Assembly: GCA_029256005.1 (NCBI GenBank)
Contig: JAQSYS010000004.1
Location: 1 to 21,595, forward strand
DNA length: 21,595 bases
Origin: Sedimentibacter sp.
GTDB taxonomy: Bacteria > Bacillota > Clostridia > Tissierellales > Sedimentibacteraceae
Direction: 5' to 3'
Part shown: in pieces, positions 7,260 through 14,370 of the stretch
Numbering within the stretch: position 1 is the first letter of the stretch
Layout: each line of letters starts with the position of its first letter
Made by a program: the position numbers and the translations under genes
Notes under the pieces: generated by a model
The model's input: only the letters and a program-made list of their open reading frames with translations
Told to the model about the DNA's origin: nothing
Databases searched by the model: none

Positions 7260-8063
7260 TTATAAAAATTTATCTTTTATTACATTCCAATAATTAAATG
7301 AGCCGGTTGAAAGTCTTTTAATAACTTTTTTTGATGTTCTGAAATGAACATGTTCCAGTTCTTCATATTCTATATCAGTACCATCTGCCAAAAGAGCAAC
7401 ATGATAATCTTCTCTTCCTTCAGGGTATATTGATATTTCAAATTCAGGAGGAACTATTATGCTACAATCAAGACACCTGTATGCATTAGAAATTATTGGA
7501 GATAAAGGTGTGATCTGAAGAGTCTTCAGCGAAGGATACACAAGGCTACCGCCTGCGGATTTGTTGTATGCTGAGCTCCCTAAAGGTGATGAAATAATCA
7601 GTCCGTCACCGCTTATTTTTTCAAGATGGTTGGATGCAATGTAAACATCCATGTGTATTGTTTTCATATCTTTTCTTTTCAGAATGATATCATTTACCGC
7701 ATAAAATTTTTTGGACTTTTCTGAAGAAAATACTTCGCTTTCAATCAAATTCATGCTATTAATATTATAATTTCCTGATATGTAGTCAAAGATAAAAGCT
7801 TCTAATTTTTCAGGTGTTATTTCAGGATAAAATCCTAACGTACCTGTATTAATCCCAACAAAAGGAATAGTTGAGAAATTGCTTTCTCTGACGCCTCTTA
7901 AAAAGGCTCCATCTCCGCCTATAGTTATATTTAACTCTCCATGCTTCGAAAATCCGTCACAATAATCATAGCCGTTCTTTCTTAACAAGTTGATAAGCCT
8001 TTCTTTTATTTCAAGTGTATATTCATCATTGTTGGAAGCTATGTTTATAACCTTATCCTTCAT
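7260..8063 (-). CDS. nadK: NAD kinase (ATP/polyphosphate type)
   Basis: 267 residues. It phosphorylates NAD to NADP in the cytosol and is the committed step to the NADP pool used by the transhydrogenase-like complex at the end of this window. The signature motifs are present: GGDG at 49-52 (D51 is the catalytic Asp of the family), GINTGTLGF, the NDI motif, and the glycine-rich SGDGLIISSPLGSSAY with LSPI. The length matches the compact Firmicutes form. ATG 8063 has AAAGGGG shortly upstream. It is divergent from the pseudouridine synthase gene across 84 bp, which must hold both promoters. A TATAAT on the minus strand there has only a weak -35. Confidence 0.95.
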   Translation of the reverse strand: MKDKVINIASNNDEYTLEIKERLINLLRKNGYDYCDGFSKHGELNITIGGDGAFLRGVRESNFSTIPFVGINTGTLGFYPEITPEKLEAFIFDYISGNYNINSMNLIESEVFSSEKSKKFYAVNDIILKRKDMKTIHMDVYIASNHLEKISGDGLIISSPLGSSAYNKSAGGSLVYPSLKTLQITPLSPIISNAYRCLDCSIIVPPEFEISIYPEGREDYHVALLADGTDIEYEELEHVHFRTSKKVIKRLSTGSFNYWNVIKDKFL

Positions 8064-8147
8064 GATTTATCCCCTTTACTTTAATCCTATTTTATATTAT
8101 ATTTATAACTAGAAAATAATTTTAACCTCTATTATTCAGGAGTTTAC

Positions 8148-9038
8148 ATGACTAACGATAATATTCTTAATTATACAATACAAGAAAATGGCAAGACTGT
8201 AAAGGGCATTATGTCTGAAAATTTAAATTTTTCAAGACGTCTTTCAAAAAAACTAGAGCTTTCAGATAGGCTATACATAAACGGAAGAGTTGCAAAATTA
8301 AACAAATCTGTTTCAACCGGAGATATATTGTCTATTGAATTTGATGAAGATGAGGATGAATATGACGCAGTTGATATTCCAATTGATATTGTATATGAAG
8401 ACAATGATCTATTGGTTGTAAACAAGCCGCCATATATTGTTGTTCATCCTACAAAATCACATCAAAACAACACTGTCGCTAATGGAGTTGCATTTTATTT
8501 CAAACAAAAAAATATTAAAAGAAAAGTCAGACTTGTAAACAGACTTGACATGAACACATCAGGTATTGTTATTATAGCAAAACATCCATATGCTCATAAT
8601 GAGTTGGCTAATCAGATGAAATCAAATTCTGTTGACAAATATTATTACGCTATAGTTGATGGAATTATAAAAGATGACAAGGGCACAATCAATGAGCCTA
8701 TTGCAAGATTAAATCAAGAGGACATTATAAGAGTTGTCCATCCCTCAGGTAAGGAATGTATAACCCATTATACCGTTGAAAAAAGATTTAATGATATGAC
8801 ATTGGTGAAATTGAAGCTTGAAACAGGTAGAACACATCAAATAAGAGTTCATTTGAAGTATATAGGACATCCTATAATAGGAGATACATTGTACGGAAAA
8901 GAAAGTGAACAAATCACCAGGCAGGCTTTACACTGTTATGAAATGAAATTTAAGCAACCGCTAACAAACGAAGAACTATTAATAACATGTCCATTGCCAG
9001 AGGATATGAGAAAAATTATGGGGGAGAAAGAAAGATAA
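8148..9038 (+). CDS. RluA/RluD-family pseudouridine synthase
   Basis: 296 residues, isomerising uridine to pseudouridine in rRNA or tRNA. The N-terminal 70 residues form an S4-like RNA-binding domain (RLSKKLELSDRLYINGRVAK). The catalytic domain contains the active-site Asp (D134) in NRLDMNTSGIVIIAK, and the family ending GRTHQIRVHLKYIGHPIIGDTLYG. The family usually has His before RLD; Asn here is a tolerated variant. Substrate position cannot be assigned (RluA, RluC and RluD share this fold), so no gene symbol is given. ATG 8148 has AGGAG at 8138-8142. It is the first gene of a tight plus-strand run: the asparaginase start follows its stop by one base. Confidence 0.93.
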   Translation: MTNDNILNYTIQENGKTVKGIMSENLNFSRRLSKKLELSDRLYINGRVAKLNKSVSTGDILSIEFDEDEDEYDAVDIPIDIVYEDNDLLVVNKPPYIVVHPTKSHQNNTVANGVAFYFKQKNIKRKVRLVNRLDMNTSGIVIIAKHPYAHNELANQMKSNSVDKYYYAIVDGIIKDDKGTINEPIARLNQEDIIRVVHPSGKECITHYTVEKRFNDMTLVKLKLETGRTHQIRVHLKYIGHPIIGDTLYGKESEQITRQALHCYEMKFKQPLTNEELLITCPLPEDMRKIMGEKER

Positions 9039-9039
9039 A

Positions 9040-10038
9040 ATGAAAAAGAATATTTTACTTATCGCTACCGGAGGTACAATTGCTTCCAAGAAGACTGAAG
9101 AAGGATTAGCACCCCAGATAACCTCTGAAGAACTCTTAGGTTATGTGCCGGAGATTAAAGAATTTTGCAATGTGGATACATTACAGCTATTAAATATTGA
9201 CAGCACCAATATTCAACCAGAGTATTGGATATTAATGGCGGAAGCAATAGAAAAAAATTATGAAAAATATGATGGATTTGTTATATCACACGGTACTGAT
9301 ACCATGTCCTATACATCTGCCGCACTATCTTACTTTATTCAAAATTTAGATAAGCCTGTTATAGTAACAGGGGCACAAAAACCAATTAATGTTGATATAA
9401 CTGATGCAAAGAAAAATCTGCTGGATAGTTTTCGTTTTGCAGCAGAAAAAGATGTATGTGGAGTATATTTAGTTTTTGATGGGAAAGCTATAGTAGGAAC
9501 TAGAGCGAGAAAAGTTAAATCAAAAAGTTACAGTGCCTTTGAATCAATAAATTTTCCTGTAGCAGCAATAATTGATGACAATAGAATTACTAAATATATT
9601 AGAAATGAAAAGTTCACTGAAGGTGTAAAGTTTTATAAAAATATATTTCCATCAATATTTTTATTAAAATTAGTGCCGGGAATGGAACCAGATGTTCTGG
9701 ATTACATCGGAGAAAAATATGAAGGTGTTGTTATTGAAAGCTATGGGGTAGGAGGAATTCCTTTCCTAGATAAAAGAAACTTTTTAGAAAAACTTGACTC
9801 ATTGACTGAAAATGGAAAAATAATTATAATTGCCACACAGGTAATGTTTGAAGGAAGCGATATGGGTATATATGAAGTAGGAATAAAAGCATTAAATAAA
9901 TTAAATGTACTTCAAGCCTATGACATGACCATAGAAGCAGTAATAACGAAACTAATGTGGATAATGGCTCAAACAAAAGATTTTAATGAAGTTAAAAAAT
10001 TGTTTTATACAAGAATAAATGAAGATTCACTTTACTAG
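9040..10038 (+). CDS. ansA: L-asparaginase, type I (cytoplasmic)
   Basis: 332 residues, hydrolysing L-asparagine to aspartate and ammonia. Both active-site threonine regions are present: TGGTIAS with T13, and SHGTDTM with T86/D87. KAIVGTRARKVKS carries the conserved Lys region. No signal peptide is seen, and the length and motifs fit the cytosolic type I enzyme rather than the secreted type II. Its ATG is one base after the preceding stop, with a purine-rich GGGGGAGAAAG ribosome binding site inside the upstream gene. Translational coupling is likely. Amino-acid catabolism fits the aminopeptidase found later in the window and a peptide-fermenting anaerobe (inference). Confidence 0.95.
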   Translation: MKKNILLIATGGTIASKKTEEGLAPQITSEELLGYVPEIKEFCNVDTLQLLNIDSTNIQPEYWILMAEAIEKNYEKYDGFVISHGTDTMSYTSAALSYFIQNLDKPVIVTGAQKPINVDITDAKKNLLDSFRFAAEKDVCGVYLVFDGKAIVGTRARKVKSKSYSAFESINFPVAAIIDDNRITKYIRNEKFTEGVKFYKNIFPSIFLLKLVPGMEPDVLDYIGEKYEGVVIESYGVGGIPFLDKRNFLEKLDSLTENGKIIIIATQVMFEGSDMGIYEVGIKALNKLNVLQAYDMTIEAVITKLMWIMAQTKDFNEVKKLFYTRINEDSLY

Positions 10039-10046
10039 AGGTGACA

Positions 10047-10865
10047 ATGAAAAAAGTTGATATGCATATGCATACCTGTGCTTCAGACGGAACGTGGGAT
10101 GTACAAGAATTGAAAGAAGAACTTATTAAAAATAAAATCAATATATTTTCTATAACTGACCATGATTGCATTGATAACATAATAAGTATGCAGGAAATTA
10201 TTAGACCTAAGGATAATTTGATATTTATTCCCGGAACCGAGCTGACAACAGAGTATCAAGGTAGAGAATATCACTTGACCTTGTACAATTATGATATAAA
10301 AAATCAGCAATTAAGGAATTTGATTAACTGGACTAATGAGAGTAAAATCAGCACAAACAAGGAATACATTAGAAACTATGCATCTGATAAGTTTAATAAC
10401 GTCAGTCTTGATGATTTTGAAAAATATGATTATGACAGAAAAAGGGGAGGCTGGAAGTCTGTTAACTATATGATAGACAAAGGGATTCATGAGGACATTA
10501 TATCTCATTTGAAAGATTTTGAAAATGCAGGAATGAGAGCAAGTTTGAAAAACCCTAATGAAGTAATAATGACTGCCAAAAAAAGCGGTGGCATGATCTT
10601 TCTTGCTCATCCATCATATCATTATCAAAAAAGCCGCATGCCTGTTGCGGAGCTTGAATATTGGCTTAGTGCTGGTATAGATGGCATAGAATGTTTTTCT
10701 CCATATAACAAGGGAGAGGAGCAATATTATATTGATTTTTGCAAAAAAAATAATTTAATGATATCAGGAGGCTCAGATTGTCATGGTATGTTCATACCTG
10801 CAAGAAAACTGGGCATGCCAGAAGTAAATTTAGGTGATTTGAATATAAAAGATTTATTAAATTAA
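10047..10865 (+). CDS. PHP-domain phosphoesterase (RNase AM / YciV-like)
   Basis: 272 residues, a metal-dependent phosphoesterase of the polymerase-and-histidinol-phosphatase superfamily. Metal-binding motifs occur in the expected order: HMHTCASDG (HxH), ITDHDC, PGTEL, a His in REYHLT, FLAHPSYH, and SGGSDCH near the end. The layout resembles the 3',5'-nucleotide phosphatase / 5'-3' exonuclease subgroup (TrpH/YciV), but the substrate is inferred only from that resemblance. ATG 10047 is preferred over in-frame GTG 10041 because GAGGTG (10038-10043) is the ribosome binding site and overlaps the GTG. It follows the asparaginase gene by 8 bases, so it is part of the same operon. Confidence 0.9.
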   Translation: MKKVDMHMHTCASDGTWDVQELKEELIKNKINIFSITDHDCIDNIISMQEIIRPKDNLIFIPGTELTTEYQGREYHLTLYNYDIKNQQLRNLINWTNESKISTNKEYIRNYASDKFNNVSLDDFEKYDYDRKRGGWKSVNYMIDKGIHEDIISHLKDFENAGMRASLKNPNEVIMTAKKSGGMIFLAHPSYHYQKSRMPVAELEYWLSAGIDGIECFSPYNKGEEQYYIDFCKKNNLMISGGSDCHGMFIPARKLGMPEVNLGDLNIKDLLN

Positions 10866-10877
10866 AGAATAAAATTA

Positions 10878-10899
10878 AAATTTAGGCTAGCCTAAATTT
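10878..10899. repeat. 22-bp perfect palindrome between the PHP gene and ispD
   Basis: The sequence from 10878 to 10899 is its own reverse complement, centred on GGCTAGCC and flanked by AAATTTA / TAAATTT arms. As RNA it could form a 9-bp stem with a CTAG loop, but no T-run follows. It could be a weak terminator for the upstream operon or a dyad binding site for a regulator of ispDF. Confidence 0.6.
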
Positions 10900-10908
10900 A
10901 TCAATAAA

Positions 10909-10945
10909 TGTTCATTGTTCATCATAAATGTTCAATGTTCATTAT
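10909..10945. repeat. TGTTCA-type intergenic repeat, copy before ispD
   Basis: A cluster of TGTTCA/TTCAAT units (TGTTCATTGTTCATCAT, then ATGTTCAATGTTCATT) ends just before the ispD ribosome binding site. TTCATTGTTCATCAT is nearly shared with the copy before the FtsH-like gene (TCATTGTTCATCATTCA). An open reading frame from ATG 10908 through this repeat into ispD is not the real start. Confidence 0.6.
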
Positions 10946-10961
10946 TATAAAGGGGACATAT

Positions 10962-11654
10962 ATGTTTAAGGAAAAAAAAGTTGCTGTGATTATTGTTGCA
11001 GCAGGAAAAGGATCGAGGATGGGCTCTGACATACCAAAGCAATACTTGACTATTGCCGGAAAGACCATTCTTGAAACCACATTGTACAAATTTGAAAAAA
11101 GCAATGAAATAGATGAAATAATTCTTATCGTAAATAAGGACGATTTGGAATATGTTACAGGTGAAGTTGCGGTTAACTATGATAAACTTACTATAGTAAA
11201 AGCAGGAGGTTCAACGCGAACTGAATCAGTATATGAAGGCATTAAAGCATTGAGCGAGAAATGTGGCATAGTGCTCATTCATGATGGAGTAAGGCCTTTT
11301 GTTTCATATAATTTAATAAGCAATTGTGTTGAAGGAGCTTATGATTTTGAAGCTTGTATTCCTGTTACTGATGTTGTTGAAACAATCAAGGAAATATCAG
11401 AAGATAAGCTGGTTCAAAAGACATTGGACAGGTCTATATTAAAGGCAGCTCAGACTCCCCAGGCATTTAATTATGAGCTTATCAGAGACTGCTATGTAAA
11501 GGCTGTTACAGAGAACGAGGTATTTACTGACGATGCATCTATAGTTGAATATTATGGATATAGGGTAAAAACTATTGATGGGCTCGCAAGAAATATTAAA
11601 ATTACAACACCACTAGATTTAAGAATAGCAGAAATATTTGCAAGCATCTATTAA
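10962..11654 (+). CDS. ispD: 2-C-methyl-D-erythritol 4-phosphate cytidylyltransferase
   Basis: 230 residues. It transfers CMP from CTP to 2-C-methyl-D-erythritol 4-phosphate, the third step of the MEP isoprenoid pathway. The nucleotide-binding signature VAAGKGSRMG near the N-terminus is followed by PKQY, the conserved Arg-Ser segment GGSTRTESVY, IHDGVRPF, PVTDVVETIK, QTPQAF and FTDDAS, all typical of IspD. ATG 10962 is chosen because AAAGGGG (10949-10955) is positioned before it; a longer in-frame reading from 10908 would start inside intergenic repeat DNA and adds a non-family extension. It is followed 9 bp later by ispF, so the two pathway steps are co-expressed (ispE, the step in between, is elsewhere). 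Confidence 0.96.
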   Translation: MFKEKKVAVIIVAAGKGSRMGSDIPKQYLTIAGKTILETTLYKFEKSNEIDEIILIVNKDDLEYVTGEVAVNYDKLTIVKAGGSTRTESVYEGIKALSEKCGIVLIHDGVRPFVSYNLISNCVEGAYDFEACIPVTDVVETIKEISEDKLVQKTLDRSILKAAQTPQAFNYELIRDCYVKAVTENEVFTDDASIVEYYGYRVKTIDGLARNIKITTPLDLRIAEIFASIY

Positions 11655-11663
11655 GGAGAAATT

Positions 11664-12134
11664 ATGAAAATTGGCATTGGCTATGATGTTCATGCATTGG
11701 AAGAGAGCAGAAAATTAATAATTGGTGGCGTCTTAATACCATATGAAAAGGGTTTGGCCGGTCATTCAGATGCTGATGTATTGATACATGCAATTATGGA
11801 CAGCATACTAGGCGCATTAGGATTAGGAGATATAGGAAGATTATTTCCTGACACTGACAATAAGTATAAGGATGCTGACAGCAGGGCTTTATTGAGACAA
11901 GTTGTAAAGCTCATGTTCGATAGAAATTACAGACTTGGCAATTTAGATGCAATAATAATAGCACAAAATCCGAAGATGAGTCCATATATAGTGAAAATGA
12001 AAAAAAACTTGGCTGAAGATTTCAAAACAGATATTTCAAACATAAACATCAAGGCTACAACCACAGAACATTTAGGTTTTGAAGGAAGAGGAGAAGGCAT
12101 AGCTGCTCAATCAGTTTGTCTACTGGTAAATTAG
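11664..12134 (+). CDS. ispF: 2-C-methyl-D-erythritol 2,4-cyclodiphosphate synthase
   Basis: 156 residues, the usual length. It cyclises CDP-ME 2-phosphate to MEcPP with release of CMP, in the MEP pathway. Zinc ligands D8 and H10 (GIGYDVHAL) and the His in AGHSDADVLIHA are present, as are GDIGRLFPDTD and the C-terminal KATTTEHLGFEGRGEG. The ribosome binding site AAGGAG overlaps the end of ispD. A hairpin with a T-tract about 120 bp downstream probably ends the operon before the FtsH-like gene. Confidence 0.97.
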   Translation: MKIGIGYDVHALEESRKLIIGGVLIPYEKGLAGHSDADVLIHAIMDSILGALGLGDIGRLFPDTDNKYKDADSRALLRQVVKLMFDRNYRLGNLDAIIIAQNPKMSPYIVKMKKNLAEDFKTDISNINIKATTTEHLGFEGRGEGIAAQSVCLLVN

Positions 12135-12217
12135 GAAAAACAATGAAATAAAGCTATATATTTAGTATATCCATAGACATATACTCATGTTAATATTAAT
12201 TAACAGTTTAAAAATAA

Positions 12218-12259
12218 TTGAACATTGAACATTGAATATTGAACAGTAGCAATGAACAA
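12218..12259. repeat. TGAACA-type intergenic repeat block, left (inverted) arm
   Basis: Four spaced TTGAACA/TTGAATA/TGAACA units in the order ATTGAACATTGAACATTGAATATTGAACA then AATGAACAA. They are the reverse complement of the TGTTCA units in the block at 12304-12340 and before ispD, so the gap between ispF and the FtsH-like gene holds an imperfect inverted repeat. Confidence 0.6.
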
Positions 12260-12284
12260 GGTTTTTAAAAATTGTTCATTTTTT
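12251..12284 (+). terminator. Probable intrinsic terminator after ispF
   Basis: AATGAACAA (12251-12259) pairs over 9 bp with TTGTTCATT (12272-12280), and the second arm merges into a run of T to 12284. The stem is built from repeat units, so it may be part of a mobile or regulatory repeat that also terminates transcription. It is AU-rich and hence possibly leaky. Confidence 0.5.
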
Positions 12285-12303
12285 CTTCTCTTTATGTACT
12301 AAA

Positions 12304-12340
12304 TCATTGTTCATCATTCATTATTTCATTGTTCATTGCA
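12304..12340. repeat. TGTTCA-type intergenic repeat, copy before the FtsH-like gene
   Basis: TCATTGTTCATCATTCA, then TTATTTCATTGTTCATTGCA, ending 3 bases before the GGGGG ribosome binding site of the downstream gene. It shares TTCATTGTTCATCAT and TTCATTATT with the copy before ispD and is inverted relative to the block at 12218-12259. Confidence 0.6.
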
Positions 12341-12353
12341 ATGGGGGTATATT

Positions 12354-13784
12354 ATGGAAACATACCAAGTAGTAGCAGTAATAGGGGTGCTGATATTTAT
12401 TTGCTATTTATTTTTTAAAAATAAAAAATCAGCACAAAAAGAGATAAATAACTTAAATGAAATAGAATATGTAAGCTCATCAAACATGAAGTTCGATGAT
12501 GTGGCAGGAAATTATGAAGCCAAGGAAAGCTTGCAGGAAATAGTCGATTTTATAAAAAATCCTGAAAAATATTCCAGATTAAATGCAAGAATGCCAAAAG
12601 GCGTTATGTTGTACGGATCACCAGGTACAGGCAAGACATTAATGGCAAAAGCAATGGCAGGAGAAGCCGAAGTTCCGTTTTATGCGGTTTCAGGTTCGGA
12701 TTTTGTTCAAGTGTATGCTGGTCTTGGTGCAGGGAGAATAAGAAACCTTTTTAAAAAAGCAAAAAAATCAGGAAAAAGTGTAATTTTTATAGATGAAATT
12801 GATGCTATAGGCAAAAAAAGAATGAATGGTAACATGAGGGGCAGTGATGAAGGAGACAGGACTTTAAATGCACTTCTTACTGAAATGTCAGGATTTGCTG
12901 ATGATTCAGGTATTGTAGTAGTAGCAGCAACTAATAGAATAGACACGCTGGATTCAGCGTTATTAAGACCAGGCAGATTTGACAGACAAATAGAAATAAT
13001 GCTGCCGGACAGAAATGCAAGAAAAGACATATTAAACTTGTACCTTTCTAAAAAGAAAGCAAAACAAGATATTAATCTGGACAATATAGCAGATTTGACT
13101 GTTTACTTCAGCGGAGCAATGATAGAAAATTTAATTAATGAAGCTGCTCTTTTAGCAATCAGGGAAGATTCAGAAGACATTAATGAAGAACACATTAAAA
13201 AAGCTTATCTTGAAATTTTGGCTGGTTCTGAGAAAAAGAATCTTGCTGAAAACTCAAGACAAAAAATTGTCACTTCATATCATGAAGCAGGACATGCCTT
13301 TGTTTCAAAGTATTTGATGCCAGATAGCAAGGTTATAAGAGTATCAGTTATCCCTACTAGCAAGGGAGCTGGCGGATATACTCTGAGTACACCAAATGGT
13401 TCAGAGGTTGTAACAAAAAAACGTATTAGAAACCAACTTGCTGTATTAATGGCAGGACGAGTTGCTGAAGAAATATTTTTTGGCAAGGATAATATTACTA
13501 TTGGTGCTCAAAACGATATTGAGAAAGCTACTTCACTTGCAGTTGACTATATTGCAAAGTATGGCATGGATGACGATTCTGCATTTGTAAATCTTGGGAT
13601 TCTTGCAGAAAAGCTTAACATACCACTTGCTTCCGTAGAAAAATCAGTTAAAAATCTGGCTGTTGAAATATATGAAGAAGTTATAAATATAATAGAAAAC
13701 AACAAAGAAAAAGTAGAAAAAATTGCAAAAATGCTCATAGAAAAAGAAGTAATACACGAAGATGAATTAATAAGTTTATTATAA
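12354..13784 (+). CDS. Minimal FtsH-like AAA+ zinc metalloprotease
   Basis: 476 residues, a membrane-anchored ATP-dependent protease. One membrane segment (4-21) is followed by a basic stretch (KNKKSAQK), placing the rest in the cytosol. The AAA+ module starts near 45 with DVAGNYEAKESL. It has Walker A GSPGTGKT (about 88-95), the pore loop FVQVYAGLGA, Walker B VIFIDEIDAIG, and the second region of homology ending RPGRFDRQ. The zinc site HEAGH is at 310-314 and the third ligand D388 lies in GAQNDIEKAT. Canonical FtsH has about 600-650 residues, two membrane segments and an external domain. Here the external domain and one membrane segment are absent and the C-terminus is shorter. ATG 12354 follows GGGGG by 6 nt; an in-frame TTG at 12336 lies in repeat DNA. 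It could be a second FtsH paralogue rather than the housekeeping one, so I give no symbol. Confidence 0.92.
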   Translation: METYQVVAVIGVLIFICYLFFKNKKSAQKEINNLNEIEYVSSSNMKFDDVAGNYEAKESLQEIVDFIKNPEKYSRLNARMPKGVMLYGSPGTGKTLMAKAMAGEAEVPFYAVSGSDFVQVYAGLGAGRIRNLFKKAKKSGKSVIFIDEIDAIGKKRMNGNMRGSDEGDRTLNALLTEMSGFADDSGIVVVAATNRIDTLDSALLRPGRFDRQIEIMLPDRNARKDILNLYLSKKKAKQDINLDNIADLTVYFSGAMIENLINEAALLAIREDSEDINEEHIKKAYLEILAGSEKKNLAENSRQKIVTSYHEAGHAFVSKYLMPDSKVIRVSVIPTSKGAGGYTLSTPNGSEVVTKKRIRNQLAVLMAGRVAEEIFFGKDNITIGAQNDIEKATSLAVDYIAKYGMDDDSAFVNLGILAEKLNIPLASVEKSVKNLAVEIYEEVINIIENNKEKVEKIAKMLIEKEVIHEDELISLL

Positions 13785-13853
13785 ATTCAGTGGATATTAA
13801 TAATATATCCAGGGCAAAATAGTAAAAATTGAAAATGTTGACTGTAAAATACA

Positions 13854-13883
13854 GTTGAAAATTTATGTTCTAAGTGTTATAAT
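13854..13883 (+). promoter_or_regulatory. Sigma-A promoter of the noncoding RNA
   Basis: TTGAAA (13854-13859), an 18-bp spacer and TATAAT (13878-13883) with TGT immediately before it form a strong extended -10 promoter. The predicted start near 13890 is a few bases before the first structured element of the RNA. Confidence 0.75.
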
Positions 13884-13889
13884 AGCAAT

Positions 13890-14219
13890 ATAAAAAGCCT
13901 GCGGTGTACGGAAATTTATTAATTCAACCGACATAATGTAAAAGGGAACTCGTGTTTAAGTGCCTATGACAAGCCCGCTTGACGGGAAGTCAAAATCACC
14001 TAACAGTAATCCCACCTGCTTAGATGCGGGTATTGAATTAATGGTTTGCGGCTCATGCGGGTATGACCTAACCCCATTTTTCAGAGTCTTTTTTCTGAAA
14101 AATGGATGGTAGGTCAACCGCAAGAAATTCCAAATTTATGTGAGCGATAGCGAGCAAATAAATTTGTGAATTTTATTGCGTACATAGTGGTTAGGTTTGA
14201 TCCTAATCATTATTTTTTT
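13890..14219 (+). ncRNA. Structured noncoding RNA, family not assigned
   Basis: This fills most of the 586-bp protein-free gap 13785-14370 and is clearly more GC-rich than its flanks. The 5' segment 13899-13910 (CCTGCGGTGTACG region) pairs with 14179-14190 at 11 of 12 positions, closing the molecule. Inside are TGAC-CCCG/CGGG-GTCA (13967-13992), a CCTGC/GCGGG hairpin (14015-14030), and GAATT-TTGCGG paired with CCGCAA-AATTC (14035-14051 / 14118-14130). The latter encloses a very long hairpin, GACCTA..CCATTTTTCAGA / TCTGAAAAATGG..TAGGTC (14065-14115). A further hairpin is CAAATTTAT/ATAAATTTG (14131-14166). A promoter lies just upstream and an intrinsic terminator overlaps the 3' arm. There are no tmRNA, RNase P or SRP signature motifs. 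The closing helix recalls 6S RNA, but about 300 nt with several branches is large for 6S; a raiA-motif or other large Clostridia RNA is possible. Confidence 0.75.
14187..14219 (+). terminator. Intrinsic terminator of the noncoding RNA
   Basis: GTGGTTAGG (14187-14195) pairs with CCTAATCAT (14202-14210) over 9 bp including two G-U pairs, followed by TATTTTTTT. The first four bases of its 5' arm also belong to the closing helix of the RNA, so the two structures are mutually exclusive at their edge. Confidence 0.75.
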
Positions 14220-14290
14220 GAAATTTAATTTAGTTTATGACTTGTTAGGAAAATTATTTTTAAAATTTTAGGAAAATCGGGAAAAAACGA

Positions 14291-14319
14291 TTGCTAATTT
14301 TTAGAATAATATATATAAT
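14291..14319 (+). promoter_or_regulatory. Probable sigma-A promoter of the LacI-family regulator
   Basis: TTGCTA (14291-14296), exactly 17 bp, then TATAAT (14314-14319). The predicted start is about 45 nt before the regulator ATG, and the promoter lies after the terminator of the noncoding RNA, so the two genes appear to be separately transcribed. I saw no convincing catabolite-responsive (cre) element nearby. Confidence 0.6.
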
Positions 14320-14370
14320 ATACGTATAAAACAGGATTCGAAGGTAAAGAAATTTTAAAAGGAGGAAAAT

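Noticed and set aside
10908..10961. ATG 10908 as the ispD start
   Set aside because: The extension is translated repeat DNA with no ribosome binding site; AAAGGGG before ATG 10962 fits the family N-terminus.
10909..12340. CRISPR-like array
   Set aside because: The TGTTCA units are short, irregular and occur in both orientations without uniform spacers, and no cas gene is near.
12336..12353. TTG 12336 as the start of the FtsH-like gene
   Set aside because: It lies in the intergenic repeat and precedes the GGGGG ribosome binding site used by ATG 12354.
12707..13084. 125-residue reading frame on the minus strand
   Set aside because: It is antisense to the AAA+ domain of the FtsH-like gene and its composition mirrors that gene's codon pattern.
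13890..14219. tmRNA, RNase P RNA, SRP RNA or a group I/II intron
   Set aside because: No tRNA-like 3' end with tag frame, no GAGGAAAGTCC or ACAGAA core, no SRP GGAAGG/GCAGC loop, and no intron core or domain V were found.
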